Positions 19,112 to 27,702 of a stretch of 64,000 nucleotides of DNA are shown piece after piece. A program made the translations under genes and the position numbers. Every line of letters starts with the position of its first letter. The stretch's first letter is position 1. This stretch comes from Fontibacterium subtropicum (GTDB taxonomy: Bacteria > Pseudomonadota > Alphaproteobacteria > Pelagibacterales > Pelagibacteraceae). Location of the stretch: positions 220,471 through 284,470 of the forward strand of contig CBDDXD010000002.1 of assembly GCA_965235415.1 (NCBI GenBank), written 5' to 3'. The notes under the pieces were generated by a model. The model was given only the letters and a program-made list of their open reading frames with translations. It was not told where the DNA came from and did no database searches.

Positions 19112-19834
19112 ATGTCCAAAGTTGCTTTAGTTACAGGCGGAACAAGAGGAATTGGTGCTGCAATTGCAAAAAAATTAAAAGACGAAGGTTTTAAAGTTGT
19201 CTCAACATATGTTGGTAAAGATGAATCCGCTCAAGCATACTCGAAACAAAGTGGTATCGAAGTTATAAAATCAGACGTTTCATACTTTGAAAGTTGTAAA
19301 GCTGCGGTTGCAGAAGTTGAAAAAAAATATGGCGATATTGAAATCGTTATTAATAATGCAGGAATTACCAAAGATCGTTTTTTACATAAAATGAATCCTG
19401 AAGAATGGAATTCAGTTATCAATACAAATTTAAACTCTCTTTTTAATATTTGCAGAAATGTAATTGAAAAAATGAGAGCTAAGGGATTTGGTAGAATTGT
19501 TTCAATCAGCTCTATCAATGGTTTAAAGGGTCAAGTGGGTCAGACAAATTACTCAGCTGCTAAGGCTGGTATTATTGGATTTTCAAAGGCACTGGCATTA
19601 GAGAATGCAAATAAAGGAATAACCGTAAATGTAATTGCTCCAGGATACGTTGGAACAGATATGGTTAAAAAAATTGATCCAACAATTTTAAAGGGAATTG
19701 TGGGCCAAATTCCTGTTGGTAGACTTGCAGAGCCTGAGGAAATTGCCGCCTTGGCAAGTTATTTAGTAAGTGATAAAGCAGGCTTCATTACCGGCGCTAC
19801 CTTTTCAATAAATGGTGGCCAGTACATGCAGTAA
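19112..19834 (+). CDS. phaB: Acetoacetyl-CoA reductase PhaB
   Basis: A 240-residue short-chain dehydrogenase that reduces acetoacetyl-CoA to (R)-3-hydroxybutyryl-CoA with NADPH. TGGTRGIG at residues 7-14 binds the cofactor; NNAG and the catalytic Y147/K151 pair in NYSAAKAG are in place. FabG (3-oxoacyl-ACP reductase) is a close relative, but position between phasin and phaA and the closely placed phaC make PhaB the best call. It ends 37 bases before phaA and they share a transcript. Confidence 0.9.
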   Translation: MSKVALVTGGTRGIGAAIAKKLKDEGFKVVSTYVGKDESAQAYSKQSGIEVIKSDVSYFESCKAAVAEVEKKYGDIEIVINNAGITKDRFLHKMNPEEWNSVINTNLNSLFNICRNVIEKMRAKGFGRIVSISSINGLKGQVGQTNYSAAKAGIIGFSKALALENANKGITVNVIAPGYVGTDMVKKIDPTILKGIVGQIPVGRLAEPEEIAALASYLVSDKAGFITGATFSINGGQYMQ

Positions 19835-19871
19835 AAATAAATTTATAAACAAAAGGGAGAGATAAAATAAA

Positions 19872-21068
19872 ATGAGCGATAATGATGTTGTAATAACAAG
19901 TGCAGTTCGAACAGCGGTGGGGTCTTTTGGTGGCTCTCTTTCCTCAATGACAGCTCCACAATTAGGAGCAGAAGTAATTAAAAAAGTTTTAGAAAAATCA
20001 GAAATTAAACCTGAACAAGTTGACACTGTTTACATGGGTCAGATTTTAGCAGCAGGGGTGGGTCAAAATCCTGCAAGACAAGCTGCAATTCATGCTGGAA
20101 TACCAGTTGAAAAAACTGCAACGACAATTAATCAACTTTGCGGTTCAGGACTTGCATCAGTTGCCTTTGGTTATAATTCAATTAAATGTGGCGATGCAAA
20201 TATCGTTATTGCTGGCGGACAAGAAAGCATGAGTAATGCTCCACACTTAATCAATTTAAGAAATGGAGTGAAGTTAGGTGATGGCAAGTTACAAGACTCT
20301 ATGATTGTGGATGGACTTTGGGATGTTTACAATCAATATCACATGGGTGTAACTGCAGAAAACGTTGCACAAAAATTTCAAATTACAAGAAAAGATCAAG
20401 ATGCCTTTGCAGCAGCTTCTCAAAGAAAAGCAATTGATGCTATTAAAGCTAAAAAGTTCAAAGATGAGATTATTCCAGTAACTGTGAAAGTTAAAAAACA
20501 AGATGTGGTTTTTGATAAAGATGAATATCCAAAAGATGGAACAACTATTGAAAAACTTGAAGCATTAAAACCAGCATTTAAAAAAGATGGAACTGTTACA
20601 GCTGGAAATGCATCTGGATTAAATGATGGAGCGGCAGCGGTTAGCTTAATGTCAGGCAAAACTGCAAAACAACACAGCATTGAACCCCTTGCAAAAATAG
20701 TTTCGTGGGCAGTATGTGGAGTAGATCCATCTATTATGGGCACAGGTCCAATCCCAGCATCAAGATTAGCTCTTAAAAAAGCTGGTTGGGGTGAAGATGA
20801 ATTAGATTTAATCGAAGCTAACGAAGCCTTTGCAGCACAAGCCATTGCAGTAAATAAAGAAATGGGCTGGACCGTTGATAAAGTAAACGTGAACGGTGGT
20901 GCCATTGCAATTGGTCATCCAATTGGTGCATCGGGAGCTAGAATTTTAGTAACCTTAATTCATGAGATGATCAAAAATCACTCTAAAAGAGGACTTGCAA
21001 CCCTTTGTATTGGTGGTGGAATGGGAATTGCAATGTGTATAGAGCGTAATTTTATCGATCATAAATAA
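19872..21068 (+). CDS. phaA: Acetyl-CoA acetyltransferase (beta-ketothiolase) PhaA
   Basis: A 398-residue biosynthetic thiolase that condenses two acetyl-CoA to acetoacetyl-CoA. Nucleophile C90 lies in NQLCGSG; the C-terminal NGGAIAIGHPIGASG supplies the histidine and CIGGGMG the second cysteine. Length is typical. It follows phaB directly with a good purine-rich ribosome site (AAAGGGAGAG). It makes the first intermediate of PHB synthesis, but can run in the reverse direction when polymer is used. Confidence 0.95.
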   Translation: MSDNDVVITSAVRTAVGSFGGSLSSMTAPQLGAEVIKKVLEKSEIKPEQVDTVYMGQILAAGVGQNPARQAAIHAGIPVEKTATTINQLCGSGLASVAFGYNSIKCGDANIVIAGGQESMSNAPHLINLRNGVKLGDGKLQDSMIVDGLWDVYNQYHMGVTAENVAQKFQITRKDQDAFAAASQRKAIDAIKAKKFKDEIIPVTVKVKKQDVVFDKDEYPKDGTTIEKLEALKPAFKKDGTVTAGNASGLNDGAAAVSLMSGKTAKQHSIEPLAKIVSWAVCGVDPSIMGTGPIPASRLALKKAGWGEDELDLIEANEAFAAQAIAVNKEMGWTVDKVNVNGGAIAIGHPIGASGARILVTLIHEMIKNHSKRGLATLCIGGGMGIAMCIERNFIDHK

Positions 21069-21074
21069 TCCTTA

Positions 21075-21824
21075 ATGGATTTTAAGAATATTAAAGTTAG
21101 AAATGAACAAGCTATTGGCTTTGTTCAAATCGATAGAGTTGTAGATAAGAATTCTTTAAATATTGAAACCTCTAAAGAAATTCTGCAAGCGCTTACAAAC
21201 TTTGATCAAGATAATTCCATTAAATGTATTGCAATTGAGGGCAATCAAAAACTATTTTCGCCAGGTGCTGATATTAAAGAATTACAGTCTTTAAATAAAA
21301 ACACTGCAGCAGATAAAAAGTTATTCGATGCCTTTGATGAAATTTATAATATTAAAAAACCAGTGATTGCATTGGTGGAAGGCTATGCCTTAGGAGGAGG
21401 GATGGAACTTGCGCTCATTTGCGATTTTATTATTGCATCGGAGAATGCAAAGTTTGCGCAGCCTGAGATTAATTTAGGTTTAATTCCAGGGATTGGGGGA
21501 ACTCAAAGATTAAAGCGATATGCTGGAAAATATAATGCAAATTATCTTTGTATGACAGGCGAGATGATTACAGCGGGTCAAGCTCATAATATCGGAATAG
21601 TTAGCGTTGTTTTAAAAGCGGATGAATTTAAAGAAGGCGCAATGAAAATATTAAAATCAATTTCAGAAAAACCCCTTTCAAGTTTAGTTGAGATTAAAAG
21701 ATTAATTAATAAAGATGCTTCGTTAAAAGATGAACGACAAACTTTTTACAAACTTCTTGATAGTGAGAATAAAAAAATTGGGATTAAAAGTTTTTTTGAA
21801 AAAATAAAACCTGAGTGGAAATAG
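21075..21824 (+). CDS. Enoyl-CoA hydratase/isomerase family protein
   Basis: A 249-residue crotonase-superfamily protein. The oxyanion-hole motifs are LFSPGADIKEL near residues 63-73 and YALGGGMELAL near 107-117, and the glutamate pair expected for hydratase activity is plausible (PEINLGLIPGIGG near 133). It begins six bases after phaA, so it is part of the PHB operon. It may supply or drain 3-hydroxyacyl-CoA by hydration of crotonyl-CoA. The specific substrate is not shown by sequence. Confidence 0.88.
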   Translation: MDFKNIKVRNEQAIGFVQIDRVVDKNSLNIETSKEILQALTNFDQDNSIKCIAIEGNQKLFSPGADIKELQSLNKNTAADKKLFDAFDEIYNIKKPVIALVEGYALGGGMELALICDFIIASENAKFAQPEINLGLIPGIGGTQRLKRYAGKYNANYLCMTGEMITAGQAHNIGIVSVVLKADEFKEGAMKILKSISEKPLSSLVEIKRLINKDASLKDERQTFYKLLDSENKKIGIKSFFEKIKPEWK

Positions 21825-21828
21825 TTCA

Positions 21829-22716
21829 TTGTTTAAAAATTTTGAAAAAAAATTTCAAAAAGTAAATAAAGGAAAAATTTTTTACAGAATTGGAGGATTT
21901 GGACCGCCTCTATTGTTATTACATGGTTATCCGCAAAATCATTTTATGTGGCATCAAATTGCAGATGAACTTACAAAAAATTTTACAGTTATTCTTCCAG
22001 ATCTAAGAGGCTATGGACAAAGTTTTGTCATTAAAGGTGATAGTCAACATTTAAATTATTCTAAAAGAGAAATGGCAAAAGATATGGTTCAATTGATGGA
22101 TAAAATTGGTTATCAAAAATTTTTATTAGGCGGACATGATCGTGGTGGGCGTGTTGCACATAGATTAGCGCGTGATTACCGAGATAAAGTTGTTGCTTTA
22201 TGTGTGATGGATATTTGTCCAACTCTAGATATGTATAATGCAACCGATCAGGATTTTGCGACTAACTATTTTCATTGGTTTTTTTTAATTCAGCCTAAAT
22301 TTATTCCAGAAAATTTTATTGCAAAAGATCCAAAAGCTTGGCTAAATTATTGTCTTAAAAAATGGTCAGGAGGATTTAATTTTAAAGGTTTTGAAAAAAA
22401 TTATTTAAAATATTTTAAAAATTATAAAAGAATACATTCAAGCTGTGAAGATTATCGTGCAGGAGCAACCATTGATCTTGTTCATGATAAAAAAGATTTA
22501 AGCAAAAAACTAAATATTCCAGTGCAAGTTTTATGGGGCAAAAATGGAAGGGTTGGAAAAAAGTTTAAGCCTTTAAAAGTTTGGCAAAAGTACACCACTA
22601 AAAAAGTTGAGGGAAAAGGCTTTAATTGTAAGCATTTTATTGCAGAAGAAGCCCCAAAACAGACCCTTCAAGAACTTGTAAAATTTTTATCTAAATACTC
22701 TAATTTTAATTACTAA
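21829..22716 (+). CDS. Alpha/beta hydrolase resembling fluoroacetate/haloacetate dehalogenase
   Basis: A 295-residue alpha/beta hydrolase. The nucleophile is D104 in GGHDRGGRVAHRLARD, the Asp-type elbow of haloacid/epoxide hydrolases, and CKHFIAEEAP near the C-terminus supplies the His, matching the haloacetate dehalogenase pattern. HGYPQNHFMWH at residues 32-42 is the oxyanion-hole region. It uses a TTG start four bases after the hydratase stop and overlaps the convergent regulator by 11 bases. Epoxide hydrolase is the main alternative. A role in PHB metabolism is unproven. Confidence 0.8.
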   Translation: MFKNFEKKFQKVNKGKIFYRIGGFGPPLLLLHGYPQNHFMWHQIADELTKNFTVILPDLRGYGQSFVIKGDSQHLNYSKREMAKDMVQLMDKIGYQKFLLGGHDRGGRVAHRLARDYRDKVVALCVMDICPTLDMYNATDQDFATNYFHWFFLIQPKFIPENFIAKDPKAWLNYCLKKWSGGFNFKGFEKNYLKYFKNYKRIHSSCEDYRAGATIDLVHDKKDLSKKLNIPVQVLWGKNGRVGKKFKPLKVWQKYTTKKVEGKGFNCKHFIAEEAPKQTLQELVKFLSKYSNFNY

Positions 22717-24121
22717 CGTAAGCAGAAGCACCTCGATTATTTAAATTAATATCTAGGTTCTTATTAATTGGTGGAAAAGCTCTTTGTTGGCAGTCCATTC
22801 TCGGACAAGTTCTGCAATTTACTCCAATTGCGATAGCAGCATTTTCATCTTGAATATTTAAAGTATCCGCATAAATAAAATCTTTTGCATATTTAGCCTG
22901 ACAACCTAAACCAATACTCAATATACTTCGATAAATTCCATGTCGACCAATTCCTTTCTCTATAGTTCTTGCGATACAAACATATTTTTCTCCATCAGGC
23001 ATTTTTGATAAAGCTGAGTGAATTTTTCCAGGTAACATAAAAGCAGAATGAATATTCCATCTTGGACAAGCGCCACCGTAACGAGGAATTTGAATACCTG
23101 ACAATGATAGTCGTTTTGAAATATTTCCAGCAATATCAGTTCTTAACATATGAAACGGAATTCCTTTCATCTTAGGATCTTGTAAACAAGTGACTCGATG
23201 CGCGACTTGTTCAAAGGATACTGAAAAAGTATGTTGTAATAATTCTAGATCATAACGATGTTTTCTGCATTCTTCATAAAATAATTTGTAAGGCATTAAG
23301 ATTGCAGCAGCTGTGTAATTAATTAAAGAAATGGTTGTCAGTTTTTTTGCAGTGTCGGATGGAAAATTATAATCTTTAAGATAATTTTCTATAATCTCTA
23401 ACGCCTCCGCTTGCACAATCTGTCCTGCACAATATATTTTTTTAGTATCAAGGGTTAAGTAATCGGATAGATAAAGCGTTTTTTTCTCAGGAACGTAACG
23501 TTTTAAAAAAAATTCATCATTTTTTGGAACTACATCGACAACATCAATTTTGTGATGTTTTTTTAAATATTCAACTAATAAAACATGTCGAGTTCTAAAA
23601 TTTCGATTTACTTGGCTAAAAATTTTATTTGCATACTCTTCTAATTTTGGAAAATAATTTTGATATTCTTGTAAAAAATCAGAAACGACTTCGCCTGGAA
23701 AAGTTGCCTTAGGATTTGCAACATTTTCACCAGAGATAACTTCAAGTTTATCATAAACTTCGGAATTCCTTTTTCTATAAACATCCCCTAAACGAATAAG
23801 AGCTTTTGAAACCAAAGGGTTCGTCTCTATTAAATCTTTAACTTCTAAATTAGTAATATCTAAATCTTCAAATAAATTATCACTCAATAGTTCTTGAAGA
23901 TCATGAACAAGGTTTAGATTATCATCGGTTGATAATTTTTTAAGATCAAGATTTAAAATCTCAGAAGCTTTAATCAGTAAATCGGCGCTAACTTTTCTTT
24001 TACCTGACTCTATAAGGTTTAAATAACTTGGTGAAATTTCAAGTTTTTTTGATAGATCCCCTTGGCTAATATTCAGCTTTCTACGCGCTGTTTTGATCTT
24101 AAAACCAAGTTGTTTACTCAT
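22706..24121 (-). CDS. RamB/PrpR-like XRE regulator with short-chain acyl-CoA sensing domain
   Basis: A 471-residue transcription factor. Residues 8-60 form an XRE helix-turn-helix (SQGDLSKKLEISPSYLNLIE). The middle carries the IrrE-like peptidase fold and the C-terminal DUF2083 domain holds a cysteine group, NCRTCPRMDCQQRAFP. In actinobacterial RamB and PrpR such proteins sense short-chain acyl-CoA and iron-sulfur status and control glyoxylate or methylcitrate genes. It is divergent from the isocitrate lyase operon, with TTTACAA-type motifs in the gap, so it is probably the local regulator. Confidence 0.85.
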   Translation of the reverse strand: MSKQLGFKIKTARRKLNISQGDLSKKLEISPSYLNLIESGKRKVSADLLIKASEILNLDLKKLSTDDNLNLVHDLQELLSDNLFEDLDITNLEVKDLIETNPLVSKALIRLGDVYRKRNSEVYDKLEVISGENVANPKATFPGEVVSDFLQEYQNYFPKLEEYANKIFSQVNRNFRTRHVLLVEYLKKHHKIDVVDVVPKNDEFFLKRYVPEKKTLYLSDYLTLDTKKIYCAGQIVQAEALEIIENYLKDYNFPSDTAKKLTTISLINYTAAAILMPYKLFYEECRKHRYDLELLQHTFSVSFEQVAHRVTCLQDPKMKGIPFHMLRTDIAGNISKRLSLSGIQIPRYGGACPRWNIHSAFMLPGKIHSALSKMPDGEKYVCIARTIEKGIGRHGIYRSILSIGLGCQAKYAKDFIYADTLNIQDENAAIAIGVNCRTCPRMDCQQRAFPPINKNLDINLNNRGASAYVSN

Positions 24122-24126
24122 AAAAA

Positions 24127-24236
24127 TTTACAAAGTTTTCAATTTGTAAATATACTATTAAAATTTTTATTACAAATTTACAAGCATTTTCAACATAAAT
24201 ATTTGAATAATCTACGAATGTAAATATTGTAAATTT
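24127..24236. promoter_or_regulatory. Repeated TTTACAA/TTGTAAA operator-like motifs
   Basis: The gap between the regulator and the aceA operon holds TTTACAAA (24127-24134) facing TTTGTAAA (24143-24150), then TACAAATTTACAA (24171-24183), then TGTAAAT (24219-24225) and TTGTAAATTT (24227-24236). RamB sites in other phyla are similar AT-rich TTTGCAAA palindromes. The repeats probably bind the divergent regulator. The exact promoter boxes are uncertain. Confidence 0.55.
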
Positions 24237-24256
24237 ATTAACCAAGGAGAAATAAT

Positions 24257-24496
24257 ATGACACATAGAGAAAAGCATAACATTGAAAGTAACTGTGTTTC
24301 GTTTGATGACGACTGTTATAACGAAACGAATAGCTATGCAGATAATGTTAAGGCTATGAACACTTTAGAAAAACAAATTTTAAGCGATGCGGTTTCATCA
24401 GTTTATAAAACTGGTCAATCTTTTGTTAATTACTTAGAAGCAAAATTATCAATGATAAAGCCTAACAGTAACAAAGGTGGGTCGAGTAATGCCTAA
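24257..24496 (+). CDS. 79-residue hypothetical protein in the isocitrate lyase operon
   Basis: A small hydrophilic protein from an ATG with a clear AAGGAGAAAT ribosome site. The first half is rich in Cys, Asp and Asn, and the second half is predicted to be helical (LEKQILSDAVSSVYKTGQSF). I do not recognise the family. It precedes isocitrate lyase and overlaps its start by eight bases, so translation is coupled. Possible roles are a regulatory or stabilising partner of the lyase; there is no direct evidence. Confidence 0.55.
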   Translation: MTHREKHNIESNCVSFDDDCYNETNSYADNVKAMNTLEKQILSDAVSSVYKTGQSFVNYLEAKLSMIKPNSNKGGSSNA

Positions 24497-25763
24497 TACA
24501 ACCGATACTTTAGTTAAAAAAAGATTAGAAAGCGTAATTGCAAATTATTCTGAAGAAGATGTTGAAAAGTTAAGAGGGACTTTTAATGTGGAATACACTG
24601 TTTCAAAAAACTTATCTAAAAAACTTTGGAAATTATTAAATACTGAAAAGTATATTAATACTTTAGGGGGACTTTCCGGAAATCATGCAGTTCAGCATGC
24701 TAAGGCTGGATTGAAAGCAATTTACTTATCAGGTTGGCAAGTAGCTGCCGATGCAAATTCGGCTGGTGAAATGTATCCCGATCAAAGTTTATATCCTTAT
24801 GATAGTGCTCCAAAATTAGTTGAAAGTATGATCAACGCTTTAATGCGTGCTGATCAAATTCAATACATGGAAGTGTTAGAAGGAAAAATGGATCCTAAAA
24901 ATAGTATTGATTATCAAATGCCAATTATTGCAGATGGAGAGGCTGGATTTGGTGGTCCATTAAATGTTTATGAACTTACTAAAAGATTTATAAAAGCAGG
25001 CGCAGCGGGTGTTCATTTTGAAGATCAATTAGCTGCGGAAAAAAAATGTGGGCATATGGGAGGAAAAGTTTTAATCCCAACACAAAATGCAATTAGAAAT
25101 CTTAAAGCTGCACGCCTTGCATCAAGAGTGATGAATGTACCTTTAGTAATTCTTGCACGAACAGATGCTAATGCTGCAAAGTTAATTACAAGCGATTGCG
25201 ATGAGAATGACAAACCATTTTTAACAGGCGAAAGATCGAGTGAGGGATTTTATTATGTTAGAGATGGAATTGAGCAAGCTATTTCAAGAGGTCTTGCTTA
25301 TGCTCCTTATTGCGATTTAATTTGGTGTGAAACTGCAAAACCAGATTTAAATGAAGCAAAAATATTTGCGGATGCAATTCATAAGAAATATCCAGGTAAA
25401 TTGCTGGCTTATAATTGTTCACCATCATTTAACTGGAAAAAATATTTATCAGAAAATGAAATGCAAACTTTCCAACAAAAGTTAGGAGAGATGGGTTATA
25501 AATTTCAATTTATCACCCTTGCAGGTTTTCACGTGCAAAATTACTCAGTGTTTAAATTTGCACAAAATTATAAAAAAGATGGAATGGCAGCTTATTCTAA
25601 AATTCAGCAACAAGAATTTGAAGCTGAAAAAGATGGTTACACTGCTGTTAAACATCAAAGAGAAGTTGGAACAACTTACTTTGATACTATCGCGCAAATT
25701 ATTAGTTCTGGAAAAACTTCAACCACTGCAATGAGTGGTTCAACAGAATCTGAACAATTTTAG
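24489..25763 (+). CDS. aceA: Isocitrate lyase
   Basis: A 424-residue enzyme that splits isocitrate to succinate and glyoxylate, first step of the glyoxylate shunt used to grow on acetate or fatty acids. The catalytic C187 lies in KKCGHMGG, and GGLSGNHAVQHAK and NCSPSFNWKK are also family motifs. I prefer the ATG at 24489, preceded by AAAGGTGGG, over a GTG at 24477. No malate synthase is in the window. Regulation by the divergent RamB-like protein is likely. Confidence 0.95.
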   Translation: MPNTTDTLVKKRLESVIANYSEEDVEKLRGTFNVEYTVSKNLSKKLWKLLNTEKYINTLGGLSGNHAVQHAKAGLKAIYLSGWQVAADANSAGEMYPDQSLYPYDSAPKLVESMINALMRADQIQYMEVLEGKMDPKNSIDYQMPIIADGEAGFGGPLNVYELTKRFIKAGAAGVHFEDQLAAEKKCGHMGGKVLIPTQNAIRNLKAARLASRVMNVPLVILARTDANAAKLITSDCDENDKPFLTGERSSEGFYYVRDGIEQAISRGLAYAPYCDLIWCETAKPDLNEAKIFADAIHKKYPGKLLAYNCSPSFNWKKYLSENEMQTFQQKLGEMGYKFQFITLAGFHVQNYSVFKFAQNYKKDGMAAYSKIQQQEFEAEKDGYTAVKHQREVGTTYFDTIAQIISSGKTSTTAMSGSTESEQF

Positions 25764-25774
25764 TTGATTAACCA

Positions 25775-25800
25775 AGGGCCCGATTTAATCGTCGGGCTCT
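25775..25800. terminator. GC-rich hairpin after aceA
   Basis: AGGGCCCGA (25775-25783) pairs with TCGGGCTCT (25792-25800), with one G-T pair, between the convergent aceA and DUF2892 genes. It is the strongest GC stem in the area and fits a shared bidirectional terminator. Confidence 0.7.
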
Positions 25801-25985
25801 TACCTTTTACAAGTATTAATTCCAAGTAACGAATAAAGAGTACAATTTCGAATTACTCCACTTACAATTAAACCAATTGCAAGCCAGCCCCAAGGACTGA
25901 TCATTCCTAATGCGGTGAGTGTTACAATAACAACTCCAGAAGAAATTCTTAAAACTCGATCGACGTTTCCAACATTCACTTTCAT
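25800..25985 (-). CDS. YgaP-type DUF2892 membrane protein
   Basis: A 61-residue protein with two membrane helices. The start MKVNVGNVDRVLRI, the GPWGW-like segment SPWGWLAIG and the end CTLYSLLGINTC match the DUF2892 family, which is also the C-terminal part of rhodanese YgaP. The conserved Cys pair near the C-terminus may be important. The family has no settled role; some members sit next to rhodaneses. It is convergent with aceA and divergent from umuD. Confidence 0.85.
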   Translation of the reverse strand: MKVNVGNVDRVLRISSGVVIVTLTALGMISPWGWLAIGLIVSGVIRNCTLYSLLGINTCKR

Positions 25986-26023
25986 TTTTAATACCTCGTT
26001 GACTTCAGTATACCTATTAGTTA

Positions 26024-26038
26024 GAACGAAACAAGAAC
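26024..26038 (+). promoter_or_regulatory. LexA (SOS) box of alphaproteobacterial type
   Basis: GAACGAAACAAGAAC is exactly GAAC-N7-GAAC, the reverse complement of the alphaproteobacterial LexA consensus GTTC-N7-GTTC. It lies nine bases before the umuD ATG, where a bound repressor would block transcription or escape from the promoter. DNA damage would relieve it and induce umuDC. Confidence 0.85.
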
Positions 26039-26047
26039 ATATTTACA

Positions 26048-26425
26048 ATGAAAATACCAGTAATATTGCAGAAAGTATCAGCAGGTTTTCCTTCACCTGC
26101 AACTGATTATGTTCAAGATGAAATAGATTTAAATAGTGAGCTTATAAAAAATCCACCTGCAACTTTTCTAATTCGTGTGCAGGGCAATTCCATGATTGAA
26201 CATAAAATTACAAGTGGAGATTTGTTAGTCGTGGATCGAAGTTTAAATTTAAAAAATGATTGCATTGCAATTATTAATTTTAATAACGAATTAGTAGTTA
26301 AAAATATTATTAGGGAAAAAAATAATTTTTATATTAAAAATAAATCACAGAAAATTTTAATTAGTGAAGCCTCAGATGTAAATGTTTGGGGGGTTGTAAC
26401 GTATATTATTCATGCAGCCCATTAA
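26048..26425 (+). CDS. umuD: Translesion polymerase accessory protein UmuD
   Basis: A 125-residue S24 protease-like protein. Self-cleavage occurs at A12-G13 in SAGFPSPA; the Ser-Lys dyad is S48 (GNSM) and K85 (VVKN). RecA-DNA filaments trigger cleavage to UmuD', which with UmuC forms polymerase V. The LexA box lies directly upstream. Its end overlaps the umuC start by 14 bases. LexA itself is a relative but is longer and has an HTH domain, absent here. Confidence 0.93.
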   Translation: MKIPVILQKVSAGFPSPATDYVQDEIDLNSELIKNPPATFLIRVQGNSMIEHKITSGDLLVVDRSLNLKNDCIAIINFNNELVVKNIIREKNNFYIKNKSQKILISEASDVNVWGVVTYIIHAAH

Positions 26426-27690
26426 TCATAAAATTATTGCTTTAGTGGATTGCAATTCTTTTTATGTTTCTTGTGAGAGATTATTTAGACCAGATTTAAG
26501 AAGAAAACCCGTTGTAGTTTTGTCCAATAATGATGGTTGTATTATTTCAAGATCGACGGAAGCAAAACAGATAGGCATTAAAATGGGTGAGCCTTATTTT
26601 AAAGCAAAACCACTCATTGATAAACATAAAGTCTCAGTCTTTTCATCTAATTATGAATTGTACGGTGATATGTCGCGACGCGTGATGAAAATATTAAAAA
26701 ATTTTTCACCCAGTATTGAATTTTACTCCATCGATGAAGCCTTTTTAGATTTAACCAATATTAAAATGGATAATGTTCAAGAATATATTTTAAATATTAG
26801 AAAAGTAATTTTAAAATGGACAGGAATTCCTGTTTCAATAGGAGCTGCAAACACTAAAACCCTTGCAAAAATTGCAAACCATGTGGCAAAAAAAAATACC
26901 TTAGGCGTTGAGGAATTTATTACAAAAGACAAAACTGAAGTGAATGAAATTTTAAAAACATTTCCCGTTCAAGAAGTTTGGGGGATTGGCAGACAACTTT
27001 CTAAATTTTTTAATAATAATAATTTTTATAATGCTTATCAGTTAAAATATGCAGATAATTATTGGGTTAGAAAAAATAGTAGTGTCGTTGTGTTAAAGAC
27101 CATTCATGAATTGAATGGCATCAAGTTGTTTTCCATTAAACTTTCAATATGTGGCAAGAAAGAATTGCTGTGTATCAAGATCCTTTGGTAAAACTATTAC
27201 CGACCTTAATGATTTAAAAGAAGCCATTGTTAATCATTGTATGACTGCAGCAGAGCGTATTCGATCGGAGGGGTTAATTGTAAAATCTGTTTATGTGTTT
27301 ATTAAAACAAGCAGATTTAAAAAAGATTACGTATCAAGAGTTCAAAAAATAGATTTGCCCATTGCAACTAATAACACTTTAGAACTCACCAATGTGTGCG
27401 CAAAAGCTTTAGAAAATATTTATATTAAAGGTTATTTTTACAGCAAAGCAGGGGTTATTTTTGCAGATTTACAACCCAAAGATCATTATGAAAAAAACTT
27501 ATTTTCAGATCAAAATTTAAATTTAGATCATTTGATGAAAGTCATTGATCAAACGAATAGTAAATTTGGCAGGGGCACAGTCTCTGTTGCAGCCGCAAGA
27601 TTGAACAATAATTCAAGAATGAATAGACGTTATTCATCTAAAATCGACACTTCTTTTATAAAACTTGCCCCAACGGTTAGGGCACATTAA
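26412..27690 (+). pseudogene. umuC: Y-family polymerase subunit UmuC, single +1 frameshift
   Basis: Two frames joined give an almost full-length UmuC of about 425 residues. The first (to about 27120) has VDCNSFYVSCE with the catalytic D13, and SIDEAFLD. The second continues with CFPLNFQYVARKNCCVSRSFG and the little-finger domain to a stop at 27688-27690. Removing one A within the ATCAAG at about 27118-27123 restores the frame (ELNGIS-CFPLN). No programmed slippery site is evident. A base-call insertion or a recent mutation that disables polymerase V are the alternatives. Confidence 0.85.
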
Positions 27691-27702
27691 TTATTGATCC
27701 AT

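Noticed and set aside
25800..25985. Rhodanese YgaP
   Set aside because: Only the DUF2892 membrane part is present; the catalytic rhodanese domain is absent.
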